From assembly GCA_030685235.1 (NCBI GenBank), contig MU839176.1:1-64000 (forward strand): a DNA stretch of 64,000 bases. Direction: 5' to 3'. The notes under the pieces were generated by a model. The model saw only the letters and a program-made list of their open reading frames with translations, searched no databases and was not told the origin of the DNA. This document shows, piece by piece, positions 1 through 10,817 of this stretch. Position numbers and translations under genes: made by a program. Numbering within the stretch: position 1 is the stretch's first letter; every line of letters starts with the position of its first letter. Source of the stretch: Copromyces sp. CBS 386.78. Lineage: Eukaryota > Ascomycota > Sordariomycetes > Sordariales > Sordariaceae.

Positions 1-325
1 AGGTAGGGAGAGGGAGGTAGGTAGGGAGGTAGGGAGGTAGGGAGGTAGGGAGAGGGAGGTAGGTGGGGAGGTGGGGAGGTAGGGAGGTAGGGAGGTAGGG
101 AGGTAGGGTAGGGAGAGGGAGGTAGGGAGGTAGGGAGGTAGGGAGGTAGGGAGGTAGGGAGGTAGGGAGGTAGGGAGGTGGGGAGGTAGAGACAGGAGGT
201 AGGGAGGTAGGGAGGTAGGGAGGTAGGGAGGTAGGGAGGTAGGGAGGTAGGGAGGTGGGGAGGTAGGGAGGTGGGGAGGTAGAGACAGGAGGTAGGTACT
301 AGGGGGGTAGTAGGTAGGTCAGGGG
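1..325. repeat. G-rich 8-bp minisatellite (AGGTAGGG)n
   Basis: The window opens inside a tandem array of an 8-bp unit AGGTAGGG with variants such as AGGTGGGG and AGAGGGAGGT, decaying around 300-325. Runs of three and four G at regular spacing mean the strand could fold into G-quadruplexes. The array starts at base 1, so its full length is unknown. No gene is seen from here to the Has1 stop codon at 932; the only other feature in 326-931 is a short A-run near 590-602. Confidence 0.95.
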
Positions 326-931
326 GGACGGGGTTAAAATTGGTTGTTGTTGTCGTTTTTGTCGTTGTGTTTCAGGTTGTTATCGGTTTGTTGGGTCCAT
401 TGGAGCTTTCTTTGCAGATAAATAATAGATACAGGTTGTTTTGAAATAGTATGGTAGACTGTCATCAGTTGTCTCCAAGTTGGCTGTCGAAAGCTTATAA
501 GTGTTGTTGAACTGGGACACGTATCTCAGCTGACTTGAATGATAGTCTGCCACATCACATGTCAGCAATGATGTTCCAATCTCATATAGAAAAAAAAAAA
601 AACACTTGATATGCCGCTGCTTTGTGAATGCAGCTCTCCAACCTACTTCAAGTGACGCTATCACCAATGGGAAATCTCCTCACCAAAGTGAGCACCGGCA
701 CACCTAGCCAAATATCACACGACAAAGCACGCAGCAGATGAAGAATAATTAATTGTTGATTTGAGCCCCTCCAGTTTTACTTTTTCAACCAAAAAAACGC
801 CTTGGCAGCTTGCGAACAAACAGAATCAACACAAAAGAAAACAACACCACTATGCTCCACACCGAAATGCCCGATGGATATCTAAGAGAACATGTTCTAA
901 CCAACAACACTCAACAACAACACCGAAAGAC

Positions 932-2746
932 TTAATGACGGTTCTGCTTCGGCTGGCTACCATACGCCCTCCTGCTCGTCTGCTTCTTGTCGCGCGACAT
1001 GCTGGAGGCTAGGGTGATGTCTACCCTGGGAGGAGTGGAGAAGCCGAAGGACTGTTTTGTTATGTTAATTAGTTATTGTGACGACAAGAGAAAAAAAGCA
1101 GAAGAAGCATAGCATACCTTGGCAACCTTGACCAAGTCCAGGTTATGGATATCAAACACGGACCGCAAGCTGTGCGAGGCATACGCATGAAGATACGACC
1201 TGTACCCGTCCTTGGCGCTCTGATTAAGATAATAGTTCTGGCCGATCAGCTTCTCCAGCTGGCTCTGCACGTTGAGGATCTTGCTCTTGGGGAAATCGTA
1301 TTCCACCACGGGGACCTTGGCGGCCTTGAGATGGGCGAGGAAGCCCAGCTCGTTGGGCTGGAGGAAAAGCAGCGAGCGGCCCTTGGTGTTGTTGCCACGC
1401 GCGGTACGGCCGACGCGGTGGATGTAGTCGCGCGGGTCATCGGGGGGGTCGAACTGCACGATCCAGTCGACGGCGGGGATGTCGAGACCGCGGGCGGCCA
1501 CGTCGGTGCAGATGAGGGTGCCCTGCTTGGCGTTGCAGAACTCGAAGAAGGTGTTGGTGCGCTTCTGCTGCTTCTGCTTGCCGTGGAGATCGAGCACCTG
1601 GAGGTCGATGTACTGGAGCAGCTCCGAGTAGTACTTGACCGAGTTGCACGAGGAGAAGAAGACGATGACCTTTTTCTTTTGCATCTTCTTGAGGAAGGAG
1701 AAGAGGAGCAGGAAGCGCTTGTCGGCGTCGACCACGACGTAGCCTTGGTCCAGACCTTCGACCGTGCTGAACTGCTTCTCCTCGTCGACGTTGACGTACA
1801 GGGGACCGGGGCGGAGCGAGATGCGGGCGAGATCCTCAACTTTGGTGGTTTGTGTGGCGGAGAAGAGCATGGTCTGACGGTCCTCCTTGGGCAGGATCTT
1901 GATGATCTGGCGCATCTCGTCCTCGAAACCGATCTCGAGAATGCGGTCGGCCTCGTCGATGATGAGCGATCGCATGTTCTTGAAGACGAAGGGGGTGTTT
2001 TGCAGGTGGTCGAGCAGACGGCCGGGGGTGGCGATAAGCAGGTTGACGCCCTTGCCCAGCTTGTCGGCCTCGGCGCGACGGTTGGCTCCGCCGATGACGA
2101 CGCCGTATGTTTGGGAGTGGTTCTTCATGAGCTCGCGGGCGACGCCGAAGATCTGGAGGGCCAATTCGCGGGTCGGGGTGACGACGATGGCGCCGGTGCC
2201 GTTTCTCGGCTTGAAGCGCAGGGAGCTGAGCATCTCGATGGCGGGGATCAGGAAGGCGAGCGTCTTGCCGGACCCCGTCTTGGCCGCGCCGAGGACGTCC
2301 TTGCCGGCGAGCAGAGGGGGGATACCTCGCCTCTGGATCTCGGTCATCTTGGTGAAGCCCATGTCGGCAATGGCCTTCATGGTCTTTTCCGACAGGTTGA
2401 GCTCGGAGAAGTCGGTGGCATTGGTCGCGATGGAGGGGGCGATGAGGGAGTCGTTGTTGGTGGTCTTGAGGAGTTCGTCGCCGGCCTCAGCATCGTCGTC
2501 CTTGTCCTCCTCCTTGTCCTCGTTTCCGGTCGGGATAGCCTCGTCGCCATTTTGTTGTTCCTCTTGGACGTCGTTCTCTTCGGGGGTGGTGATGTCCTCG
2601 ACAACCTCTTCGGCGGCCGTCTTTTCCTTCTTTTCCTTCTTCTCCTTCTTCACCTTCTTGATCTTCTTATCGGTGGTAGCGGTGCCATCTTCGGTCGCAA
2701 TCTTGGTGTCCTTGAGCTTGCGCTTCTTGCTGAGATCGGAAGCCAT
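932..2746 (-). CDS. has1: ATP-dependent RNA helicase Has1 (DEAD-box)
   Basis: This gene encodes a DEAD-box RNA helicase of the Has1/DDX18 type, a nucleolar enzyme needed for 40S and 60S ribosomal subunit assembly (family knowledge). It has two exons, 2746-1118 and 1051-932, with a 66-nt intron at 1052-1117 (donor GTATGC, acceptor CAG), giving 582 residues, close to the family length. The N-terminus is Lys/Glu-rich with basic runs (nucleolar targeting is likely). The Q-motif lies at about 112-140, the Walker [10 protein letters not shown] at about 154-162, PTRELALQ at 191-198, DEAD at 264-267, SAT at 296-298 and HRVGRTARG at 443-451. The second exon supplies the conserved [10 protein letters not shown] segment and a basic tail. 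I chose the ATG at 2746 because it precedes the typical Lys-rich start; the frame stays open upstream to 2839 but that part is untypical. Identification is firm. Confidence 0.96.
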
Positions 2747-3612
2747 GGTGATATGGCTGTGGTGGGTGGTGTATTGTTGAGTTGTGGGTGGTTGCGATAC
2801 TCTCGGGAAAGGGTGTCGCAATTGATGGTTTCCTTCCACTTCTCCCAGCAGTCGAATCTGTTATCCTTCCTCTTTTTTTCTTATCGCTTGTCCGATAACC
2901 AGGGATTACACCAGGCGGTGAAAATTTTGCCATTTCTGCCGTCTTCTTTTGGTGAGAACATGGTCTGTGCGTTGCAGGCGTCCACTTTCGACTGCAGATC
3001 ACCCGAACCCCAATTCAGTGCTTGTGGGAGTCGAGAACTTGGCCATTCATTTCCTTTTCACTTTCAACCTTGGATCACAAAGATGGGCCACCTATCTTCT
3101 CTGTTTCATTCACCAACGCCTCCGCTACCGCCACAACCACTACGGCCGATAAAATAAGACGATAATCTCTACGAAACCACGCATTTCGGCTTCTTTGAGC
3201 AATACCCTCAAAAGCCATCCATGGTGGCATTTCTCGCTTGACATTCGATTTGTCGCATTGCCTCAAGTCTGGTTCAGTGGGAGAGGTGGAAAAGAGCAGT
3301 CAAAGCTGGTCTATGGACGCTACCACATCTCCCCTAGAAAGATTCCCGAATGCGGGATACAGGACGCGAGGTTGAGAAGCATGCCAGTCAGCTTCGATTC
3401 CAGGTGCTTGGGTTGGAAGTGCTAGGTACTCGCCGACCTTCCTCACCGGGAAAACATCATGTTCCCAGCGAGTTGGTCAAATCACAAGTGTGCTTGTTCA
3501 GTCTTTGGTTCATTGCTGCCTTGGGTCGCAGCATTGCACCGTATTACGCTGAGAATGGTTTCAGCGGGACGTATCAGCACGGCAGTTGATTTCTATGATA
3601 TAACCTGGTCGC
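2747..3612. other. Intergenic, upstream of has1
   Basis: This stretch is the 5' flank of has1 (minus strand). Short open frames here look random. I see no RNA gene or repeat. Confidence 0.6.
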
Positions 3613-4744
3613 AATGGCTGGCCTTATTTCAGCTCTCTCTTCGGACATGGTCAACACCACGGAAAGACATCATGGAAACACGTCAGAAGGCATCCCACAA
3701 CAGGAATTCGGACTACAAGGTTTGATTCCTGAATAGAAACCAGCTTCATGATGGATTCGACACACATCGTGTCTCACTTCCCCGTCTTTTTCTGCTGCCA
3801 AGTGGCGCCCCAGGAGGCGTAGACACGGCTCAAGCCGGTCGGGATGGTATTATTGGCTTCGAAAGGCGTCACGAGCAATTCCTTAACAGGCAGCTCCTCG
3901 CGGAAATCCAAGGACATGATGGTGTTGAACGAAGCTGGGTCCTGGATCTGTGGGGAAATGATGCTCGCGACCCACACCCGGATGCCCCATACAAGCCTCG
4001 AGGTCCTACTGTCAGCCGCAATATCGAGCATGACTTCGAGCAAGAAGGACAGAATCCGCCGAGGTAACGTGCCAGAGGCGTGGTAAAGACGTGGTTCGAG
4101 GAGGTTATGTCAGTGAGGCTTGAAGGCGAGGGGAAATGACAGGAAGAGAAGGATGGGGGCAAGTATAAGAGCCCAGGTGTTCTTCACCTCGGATACTCAT
4201 CGACAGAAGCACCAGAGCGGTCTGTCTACTTCATTTCGGGCCTCTCCAAGCGAAGAGAAAGCTTCCAAGCTGTGAAGCAACTCCGGAGACAAGTCTCTGC
4301 TGCAGATTTCTTTGAGTGCTACAACTCTGTATGTTTCTCTCTTTCCCATTACTAGTCCCTCCTCATTGTTATCTTTTCCCCTTCCCTCATCAAGGGTGCC
4401 TCCCACCCCGTCACCAATACTAACAAGCTAAAACAGAACCCCGCCCCCTCCCCGTCCGACTGCCCAACCCTAACCACCCAAGTCCTCGCCTCCAACCAAG
4501 AGCTAGTCGTGACCGCCAACGCCTGTCTGTTGTTTACCTACCGCTCTTGTCAAGCCTTCTTCTGCTCTTTGTGCTCGACCATAAGCACCAGCACCGATTT
4601 CATCGGCAACCAGCTGGACACGTTGGAGGCGCTGTGCGTGGAGAATGGACAGGTTGGGACTATTGTTGGGGAGGGTAGTAGCGATGGGTGGGATGTTGGG
4701 TTTTTGAGTCCCGGGGGTGGCGTGCCGTGGTATGATGTTTGCTA
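3613..4744 (+). pseudogene. Unresolved or broken multi-exon gene with Cys-containing C-terminus
   Basis: Three segments in the same frame look coding: 3726-4063, 4143-4328 and 4437-4744. The last two join cleanly across a 108-nt intron at 4329-4436 (donor GTATGT, branch TACTAAC, acceptor CAG, phase 0). The final exon has several cysteines and ends in PWYDVC, in the style of small fungal secreted proteins. Two junctions fail. A plausible start at 3613 (MAGLIS...) runs into TAG at 3733-3735 in a frame one base off from the next segment. The donor GTAACG at 4064 also joins the acceptor at 4142 in the wrong frame. This suggests frameshifts, sequence error, or small exons I cannot place. No signal peptide is visible at the putative start. 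I do not recognise the family, so no function is assigned. An overlapping minus-strand frame at 3774-4043 is probably a shadow. Confidence 0.4.
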
Positions 4745-5165
4745 AGTGATGAGAAGAAGGAGGGGAAGAAGGGGGTGGTGCTGGGCTTTGGCTTGGGGTA
4801 TTGGGGAGACGAGCAGCAAGGGGGACGAACAGCACTTTCGCCCTTCAAGGCTACCTCTAGGCATCTTTCAACCCTGCCTGAAAAACTTTAGCACGCTACT
4901 TGCTCCTGGTAAAAGATACGATAGGACAGGTCTTTGGGTTGAGAACCTGAAGAGAAGTCGAAAAATACCCTGCCGTCGGAGCGTCCTCTGCTCGAGTTAG
5001 GGTTTCATGTGAAACCCGAAATGGTCTGTCTGTCTGTCAACATGCTAGCTAGATATCAAACTACCAAAGTTTACCTATCTATCAATTCTTGCTTGCTTGC
5101 CGTCTGGGCTCTTGTCATAACTGCAGAGAACATGTATGTGCCTCATCTCATCGCAGAAGAATGGG

Positions 5166-5208
<43 letters not shown>

Positions 5209-8200
5209 GTTATTCTAGTGCATCACTTGACTCGAGAAGAAATTACTGTACCTGATCTACTGTACTCGCGGTTGATACGTACGAGCGAGCTGAGGTCGAT
5301 CAGGACAGGACAGGATAGGACGGGACCGGAACGGGTAGGTATGGGGTATGAGGGTGTTGTTAGGGAGGTACTTGCCCTTGGTACTAGACATGTGTGCGGA
5401 ACAGTGGAGAGGTCGTGCAATATCTAACTACCTAACTGGAATAGATCTTATGCCTCGGTTAACGGAACTGCCGACTCCTTGATTTTGTCCTTTTGCAGAG
5501 TGGGATGATATTTTCAGCGATTTTCAAAAAGTTCAAAGGTACAGACAGTAATTGTCGTTTTGGTGGAGGAAAGAATTTGTTGACAACGGCATGTTGTTGT
5601 TTCCATACCTAGCTAGCACTAACATTTTCTTTTCCTTCAGTTCCACACCGCCCTTGAAGTCACCTCAGTCGGGTCGGGTCTCGGAAAAAGGTTCAAGAGA
5701 ACCGAAATTTGGGGGTCGTGGTCATATGATGGCGCCATCTTCCCAGAGAGACGGGACGGGAGTCATGTGGACATTTGGGTTTTGGAGTTTTTGGAGAAGC
5801 ACGGAAGTTGTTTCAGACGGCTGGCTGGCACTTGCACACTTTTTGCACTTTTGCGGCCGGCCGCCTGGGCAGCCAGCTGGATTACATACGTGCCCTACCA
5901 GCTTTTTGCGTGGGTTAGTTTCCTGTCGAAACAGAAATAAATGTAAGAACAATCAATGTCTTGGGAATTCTCGGGAGGGTGAGCTCCGGTGCCTGGCACT
6001 CAGTGTTTCGTTACATGGCCCGATCCGTGTATGTTCATGTACCCCACACTTTTTTCACCTTTCCCACGGGACCATGATTGTACATATATACAGATGTCCC
6101 TGCAGAGAGAGGCACAAGATGCAAGCAAGAACAGACCGAGAATGATGCAAAGTGGAAGCATGGAAGCATTGAACTCGTCCTTCGTTCTTCTTTTTTAATT
6201 TATTGTGTTTGGATGTGTTTTCCCAGCGAATTGTTACTCCAACTCCAACTCCAACTCCGCGGCCTCCGCCCGGGGGGCAAATGCACGTCATGATCCCGAG
6301 TTCTCGGGCTTGGGACTGGGGAGTTGTCGCTGGAATTTGTCCTTTTTCAGGGCGTGTTTGGTTCAACCAGCAAAACAAAAGTTTGTATGGGGAATTTAAG
6401 GGGTAAGATGCAATACATCAATGGCATGGCATGTGCGTGCGCTTGCTTCCGCCATCCGGGGTTAGGTTGTTGTTGCCGTGAGCTGGAGACGGGCGAGCGG
6501 GAAGAGACCCTTTTGCGCTTTTCTCGTTGGAGGTCTCACATTAACGCGCCAAGCACCTTTGGGAAAGACTTATTATGACATACCGCCTTTCGCTAAACCC
6601 CCACAAAAGTCCCTGTGCTAGCTTTTTCCCCGAGATCTGTGATCACGGTCTGCTTTCTCCCGAGGTTTTTGGGATTATGGCGGTCTGTCTGTGGAACCTG
6701 AACAACCTCGAAAGAGTTTCTCAAGGGCAACTTTTTGTTCACGTGGTGTACTGCAATTTCTTATTCCCACCTGCTGTCATTCGAGAAAAGCTAAAGATGT
6801 ATGTATTCGGACTTTTTTTTTCTCAACAACGAATCCCCAAGTCAGATGGTCAGGCGGGGTCCACACTGCAGCCAGAACATGCAAAGTTTCAAACACCCGA
6901 GCGGTTGTCGCCTGCCGCCGTGCGTGAACTTGCATCTTTCATCACTTTGTGGCACTTTGTCACTCACTGTAGTACAGTAGGCAGGCCCTACCGTCGTCCG
7001 TGAAGCAGCCATCTCCAAGTCTTGGCAAGGGTTGTGAAGATTGAAAGGTGGGTCGGGAGTTGAAACGACTGGTTGCTGACTGGCACTTGGACCAGCGCCT
7101 AGAAGGCTGGAACCCTTTTGGCTGGCCTTGGCATGGTGATGCTTGGCAATGGAAGGTGAATTGGCAGTGACGGTGAACTGTGAGTCTTCCTTTCCAAAAG
7201 GTACAACCCGGGTTGACCCATTCGGGTGGGCTTTCCAGTGGTTTGCCTCGGTGGACTCCCACTGGCTCCCCTGGGCCTTGCCTGCCCGCCAATGCAGCCC
7301 ATTTGCACCTAGTGACACCCCATGCTTGCCCGCTTCAGGCCCGGTAATGCCACCACCGCAATTCCCGTCTTCCCTGAGAATTCCGATGAGTGACGGAACC
7401 GCTGCCGCCCCCAACTCCCAAGGTCATGTCCTCCCTCGTCCCTGGTAGGGTATCATGCGAGAAAAAAAAGAATAATATTCTTTTGGGAGTGTCTGTTTCT
7501 ATTTTGGACATCAACAGCCAATTACATTTTGAGGTAATGCTAGCTGTTCAGCTGTTCCAGTGTAGAGGACATGTCCATATTCCATCCATACCATATCCAT
7601 ATACCCGGACTTGTACGTAATTCGGTAACAGAAACCAACCATGACCCAGGGCACCTCTGCTATTACCTTATCCTTATCGATTCATACCTACGACTATTGT
7701 CATCACGTTTCCATTCTTCATCATTCTTTTTCTCTCCTACTACTTCTTCTTCTTCTTCTTCCCTTTCATCTTCCCCCCAAAACTAATTCGCCTCTGCCGT
7801 TGCTGTTGCTCGCCAGAGATCGTCCCCGATTCCCGTTCGGCTCTAGTCTCGCCGCCGCTTCCATCGCATCCGCCAACGACATCCACACTTTACATCCCCA
7901 CGTTTCCACCCGCAACGCCCTGCTACGTCGTCGAAACAGGTACCCTTCAAGGCAAGGCACATTGCGCAAGACCAGCCTACCAACTGCCCTTGTTGTCAGC
8001 CAAGCAACCCCGGTCACTGCCACTACCCCATCTCGACTTGCCTCACGCGATCAACTAGACTACTTCACCGTACTTGTAACGACAACCGAACAAGACTGAC
8101 TACAAGAACTCGACCACTGCGCGCCCAATTCCCTACCTACATGAATTCGCAGTGTTGCCTGCCCTTCCTCGACCTCGACCATCTCCCAGTACACCACCAC

Positions 8201-8210
8201 ATCAGCAACC
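4745..8210. other. Long intergenic region with poly-A tract and pfk2 leader
   Basis: No convincing gene is seen in these 3.5 kb. A 40-base A-run lies at 5166-5205. A 190-codon minus frame at 6842-7414 has no domain or codon pattern that supports it. From about 7640 to 8200 the DNA is pyrimidine-rich (CTT and TCC runs), typical of a fungal 5' leader for the gene starting at 8211. Confidence 0.6.
5166..5205. repeat. Poly-A homopolymer (40 A)
   Basis: An uninterrupted run of A. No adjoining sequence resembles a retroposed gene, so it reads as a simple repeat. Confidence 0.95.
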
Positions 8211-9734
8211 ATGGCCCCTAGGACAAATGGCATTGGCGTGCAGGTAGAGAACGCCCGCATCTGCGTGGTGATGGTGGGTCTTCCGGCCCGGGGAAAGAGC
8301 TTTATCGCACAGAAAGGTACCATCTACACCATCTTGTCTCCCTTTGAAAAAAAAAGGAATCCCATTGCTAACTCCAGTCCTCCAGCGCAACGCTATCTTA
8401 CCTGGCTCTCGATCCCCGCCGCTACCTTCAATGTCGGCAACTACAGACGCACAGACGCCCCTCAACCGCCCGCCGACTTCTTCGACACCAACAACCAGGA
8501 GGGAGAGCGCAAGCGCCGCGCTGCCGCCGAGGCCGCGGTAGCCGACATGCTCCGGTGGTTTAAGAAGGGAGGAGTCGTCGGTATCCTCGATGCCACCAAC
8601 AGCACAAAAGAGAGGCGCAAATGGGTACTCGACATCATGAGCCAAAATAACATTGAGGTCATCTTTGTCGAGTCCAAATGCGACGACGAGAACTTGATCA
8701 TGATGAACATCCGCGACGTCAAGACCACCAGTCCCGATTACCAGGGCCAAGATCCCGAAACGGCCGCTCTCGACTTCCGCAATCGCATACGCAACTACGA
8801 AAAGGTGTACAAGTCGCTCAACGAAGACGGCGACGAAGAGGACCTGACTTACCTCAAGATTATGAACGTGGGAAAGCAGGTCATCATCAACCGCATTCGC
8901 GACTACCTCCAAAGTCGTATTGTTTACTACCTCATGAACATCCACATCCGCCCTCGATCGGTATGGCTGTCAAGGGTACGTATCTCGGGTTGTCTCTTAT
9001 CGATTGGCGGAATGCTAACAATTTGTAGCACGGCGAGTCCATGCTCAATCTCGAGGGCCGCATAGGTGGCGATGCCGAGCTATCGCAGAGAGGTGAAGAG
9101 TACGCGCGGAAGCTCCCCGAGCTAGTATTGGAATCCGTTGGTGTACGTTACTCCCTGTCCCGCATCCTTTGTTTCACCCGTCTAACATGGCATTCCGCAG
9201 AGCGACCGCCCCTTGACAGTATGGACATCAACACTAAAGCGGACCATCGCCACGGCGCGCCACCTACCAAAACACTACAACCAGTTACAATGGAAGGCCC
9301 TCGACGAGCTCGACGCTGGCGTTTGCGACGGCATGACGTACCAGGAGATAGCGGACCTGTATCCCGATGACTTTCAAGCGCGCGACGAGGACAAGTACAA
9401 CTACCGGTATCGTGGAGGTGAAAGCTACCGCGACGTGGTAATCCGCCTGGAGCCCATCATGATGGAGCTGGAGCGCAGCGAGGACATCCTCATCATCTCG
9501 CATCAGGCGGTGATCCGCTGCATATATGCGTACTTTATGCAGAAGTCGCAGGAAGAGAGTCCCTGGGTGCCCGTGCCGCTGCACACGCTCATCAAGCTGA
9601 CACCGAGGGCATATGGGACCGAGGTGCAGACTTACAAGGCCAATATCCAGGCTGTCAGCACGTGGAGGGGAAAGGGCAGCACGGCCAAGCATGAGGATCC
9701 TAGTCCCGAGAAGAGTTTTTTCAAGACTCACTAG
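8211..9734 (+). CDS. 6-phosphofructo-2-kinase / fructose-2,6-bisphosphatase
   Basis: This is a bifunctional cytosolic enzyme that makes and removes fructose 2,6-bisphosphate, the regulator of glycolysis and gluconeogenesis. Four exons (8211-8316, 8386-8975, 9029-9142, 9201-9734) with introns of 69, 53 and 58 nt give 447 residues. The kinase Walker A GLPARGKS is at residues 23-30 and the FNVGNYRR substrate region follows early in exon 2. The phosphatase signature RHGES (residues 232-236) is split by intron 2, exactly between R and [16 protein letters not shown] opens exon 4, and a later SHQAVIRC carries the second phosphatase histidine. Both catalytic halves look intact, though some fungal paralogs have lost one activity and kinetics cannot be read from sequence. 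The start lies after a pyrimidine-rich leader in a good context (ACCATGG). It converges with the giant minus-strand gene at 10818. Confidence 0.95.
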
Positions 9735-10817
9735 GGGGCTTTTTGTTGAATGGAGAGGATAAACAAAGAAAGACTACATTACACATGCAAGCAAGGACGT
9801 TGGTATATAATTCCCCCATGTTACTACTAGCACGCACCACGTACGCTACGCTACGCTACACTACAAAGTTGGGGGTTCTTTGTACAGGCAGGCATTGGGA
9901 AACATTTGGCAACCAAAGAAGGGTCTGTTTTTTTGTTCGAGCGGCGGCACAAAAAGCACCTAGCAGCAAGAAAGAGACGGGGTGGGTTGCGGTTAAGGTT
10001 GGGCCTGGGCCGGTTGGAGTTTTTTAGGTGGTTTTTTTTGGGATTGGAATTCATTATCAATGCAATTACTATTTGCCTCTGATATCGGGATTCGGGAGTT
10101 AGATGTCTCGTCCGTTTTATAGGGCAGTTGACAGTAGGTAGTTCATCCTTGTTGTACATGCCGTTCTCCAGATCACCCAGATTAGTATGTTCCTGATGAA
10201 TCAGTATGTTCTCTGGATAGTGTAACGTGGGTAGGTCGGGTGGTTCTCTATTATCGGATACCTTAGGTATGGGCAGTGGAAGGAAGAGGTATACTTAATC
10301 GCAGCTGGCTGGCCCTTTGTCAATCACCCTTTAGCCTAGACTACTTGGCTACTTTCTACCTAACCGAAAGCCAAAGCGGAGGTATATGTAGGGTTAGGGT
10401 TAGTTGCTGGCTCTCGAGGGAGGTGCATTCAGTGTGGCTTGCACTAACAATTTCTCACGGGTATCAATGCAATTCTCGTCATCTGACCCGACTTGTTCTC
10501 TTGCATCACCTCATCCAGGAAAACTAGAACTACATTCCACAAACGCTTCTTACAAACGCTCCCACCGCAATCACACTGATGAAGGCCGATTGTCACTCTC
10601 AATTGCAAGCTTTAAACTCGGCAAAACTGCTCTATATAAGCCACTCTCTGGATACAATGATTGCCTCGATATTCGCTGCTATATCGCCTCCAATTCAATC
10701 ATACTCTGACATAGTTCGTCATATAAGCAACACCCTCAAGCAAAAATAACTCCAATTGACCACCTGAGTCTCCTCCGTCTCTGCTCGCTCAACGAGAACA
10801 ATAATAACCTCGCCTCC
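9735..10817. other. Convergent 3' intergenic region
   Basis: This lies between the stop of the PFK2/FBPase2 gene and the stop of the minus-strand giant gene. Short repeats of TACGC are near 9841-9860, and a two-copy TTAGGG interstitial telomere-like motif is at about 10390-10404. No gene is seen. Confidence 0.6.

Noticed and set aside
1145..3157. 670-codon plus-strand open frame
   Set aside because: It is antisense to has1 and its composition (Leu/Val/Gly/Asp-rich) is the mirror of has1 codons; no domain is visible.
3774..4043. Minus-strand frame reading SRVYASWGATWQQKK at its end
   Set aside because: The plus-strand frame over the same bases joins by a textbook intron to a coding-like exon, so the minus frame is probably a shadow.
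6842..7414. 190-codon minus-strand frame
   Set aside because: No domain, no intron signals, overlapping frames of similar length on the other strand.
10390..10404. TTAGGG-like telomere repeat
   Set aside because: Only two copies, inside ordinary intergenic DNA; too short to indicate a chromosome end.
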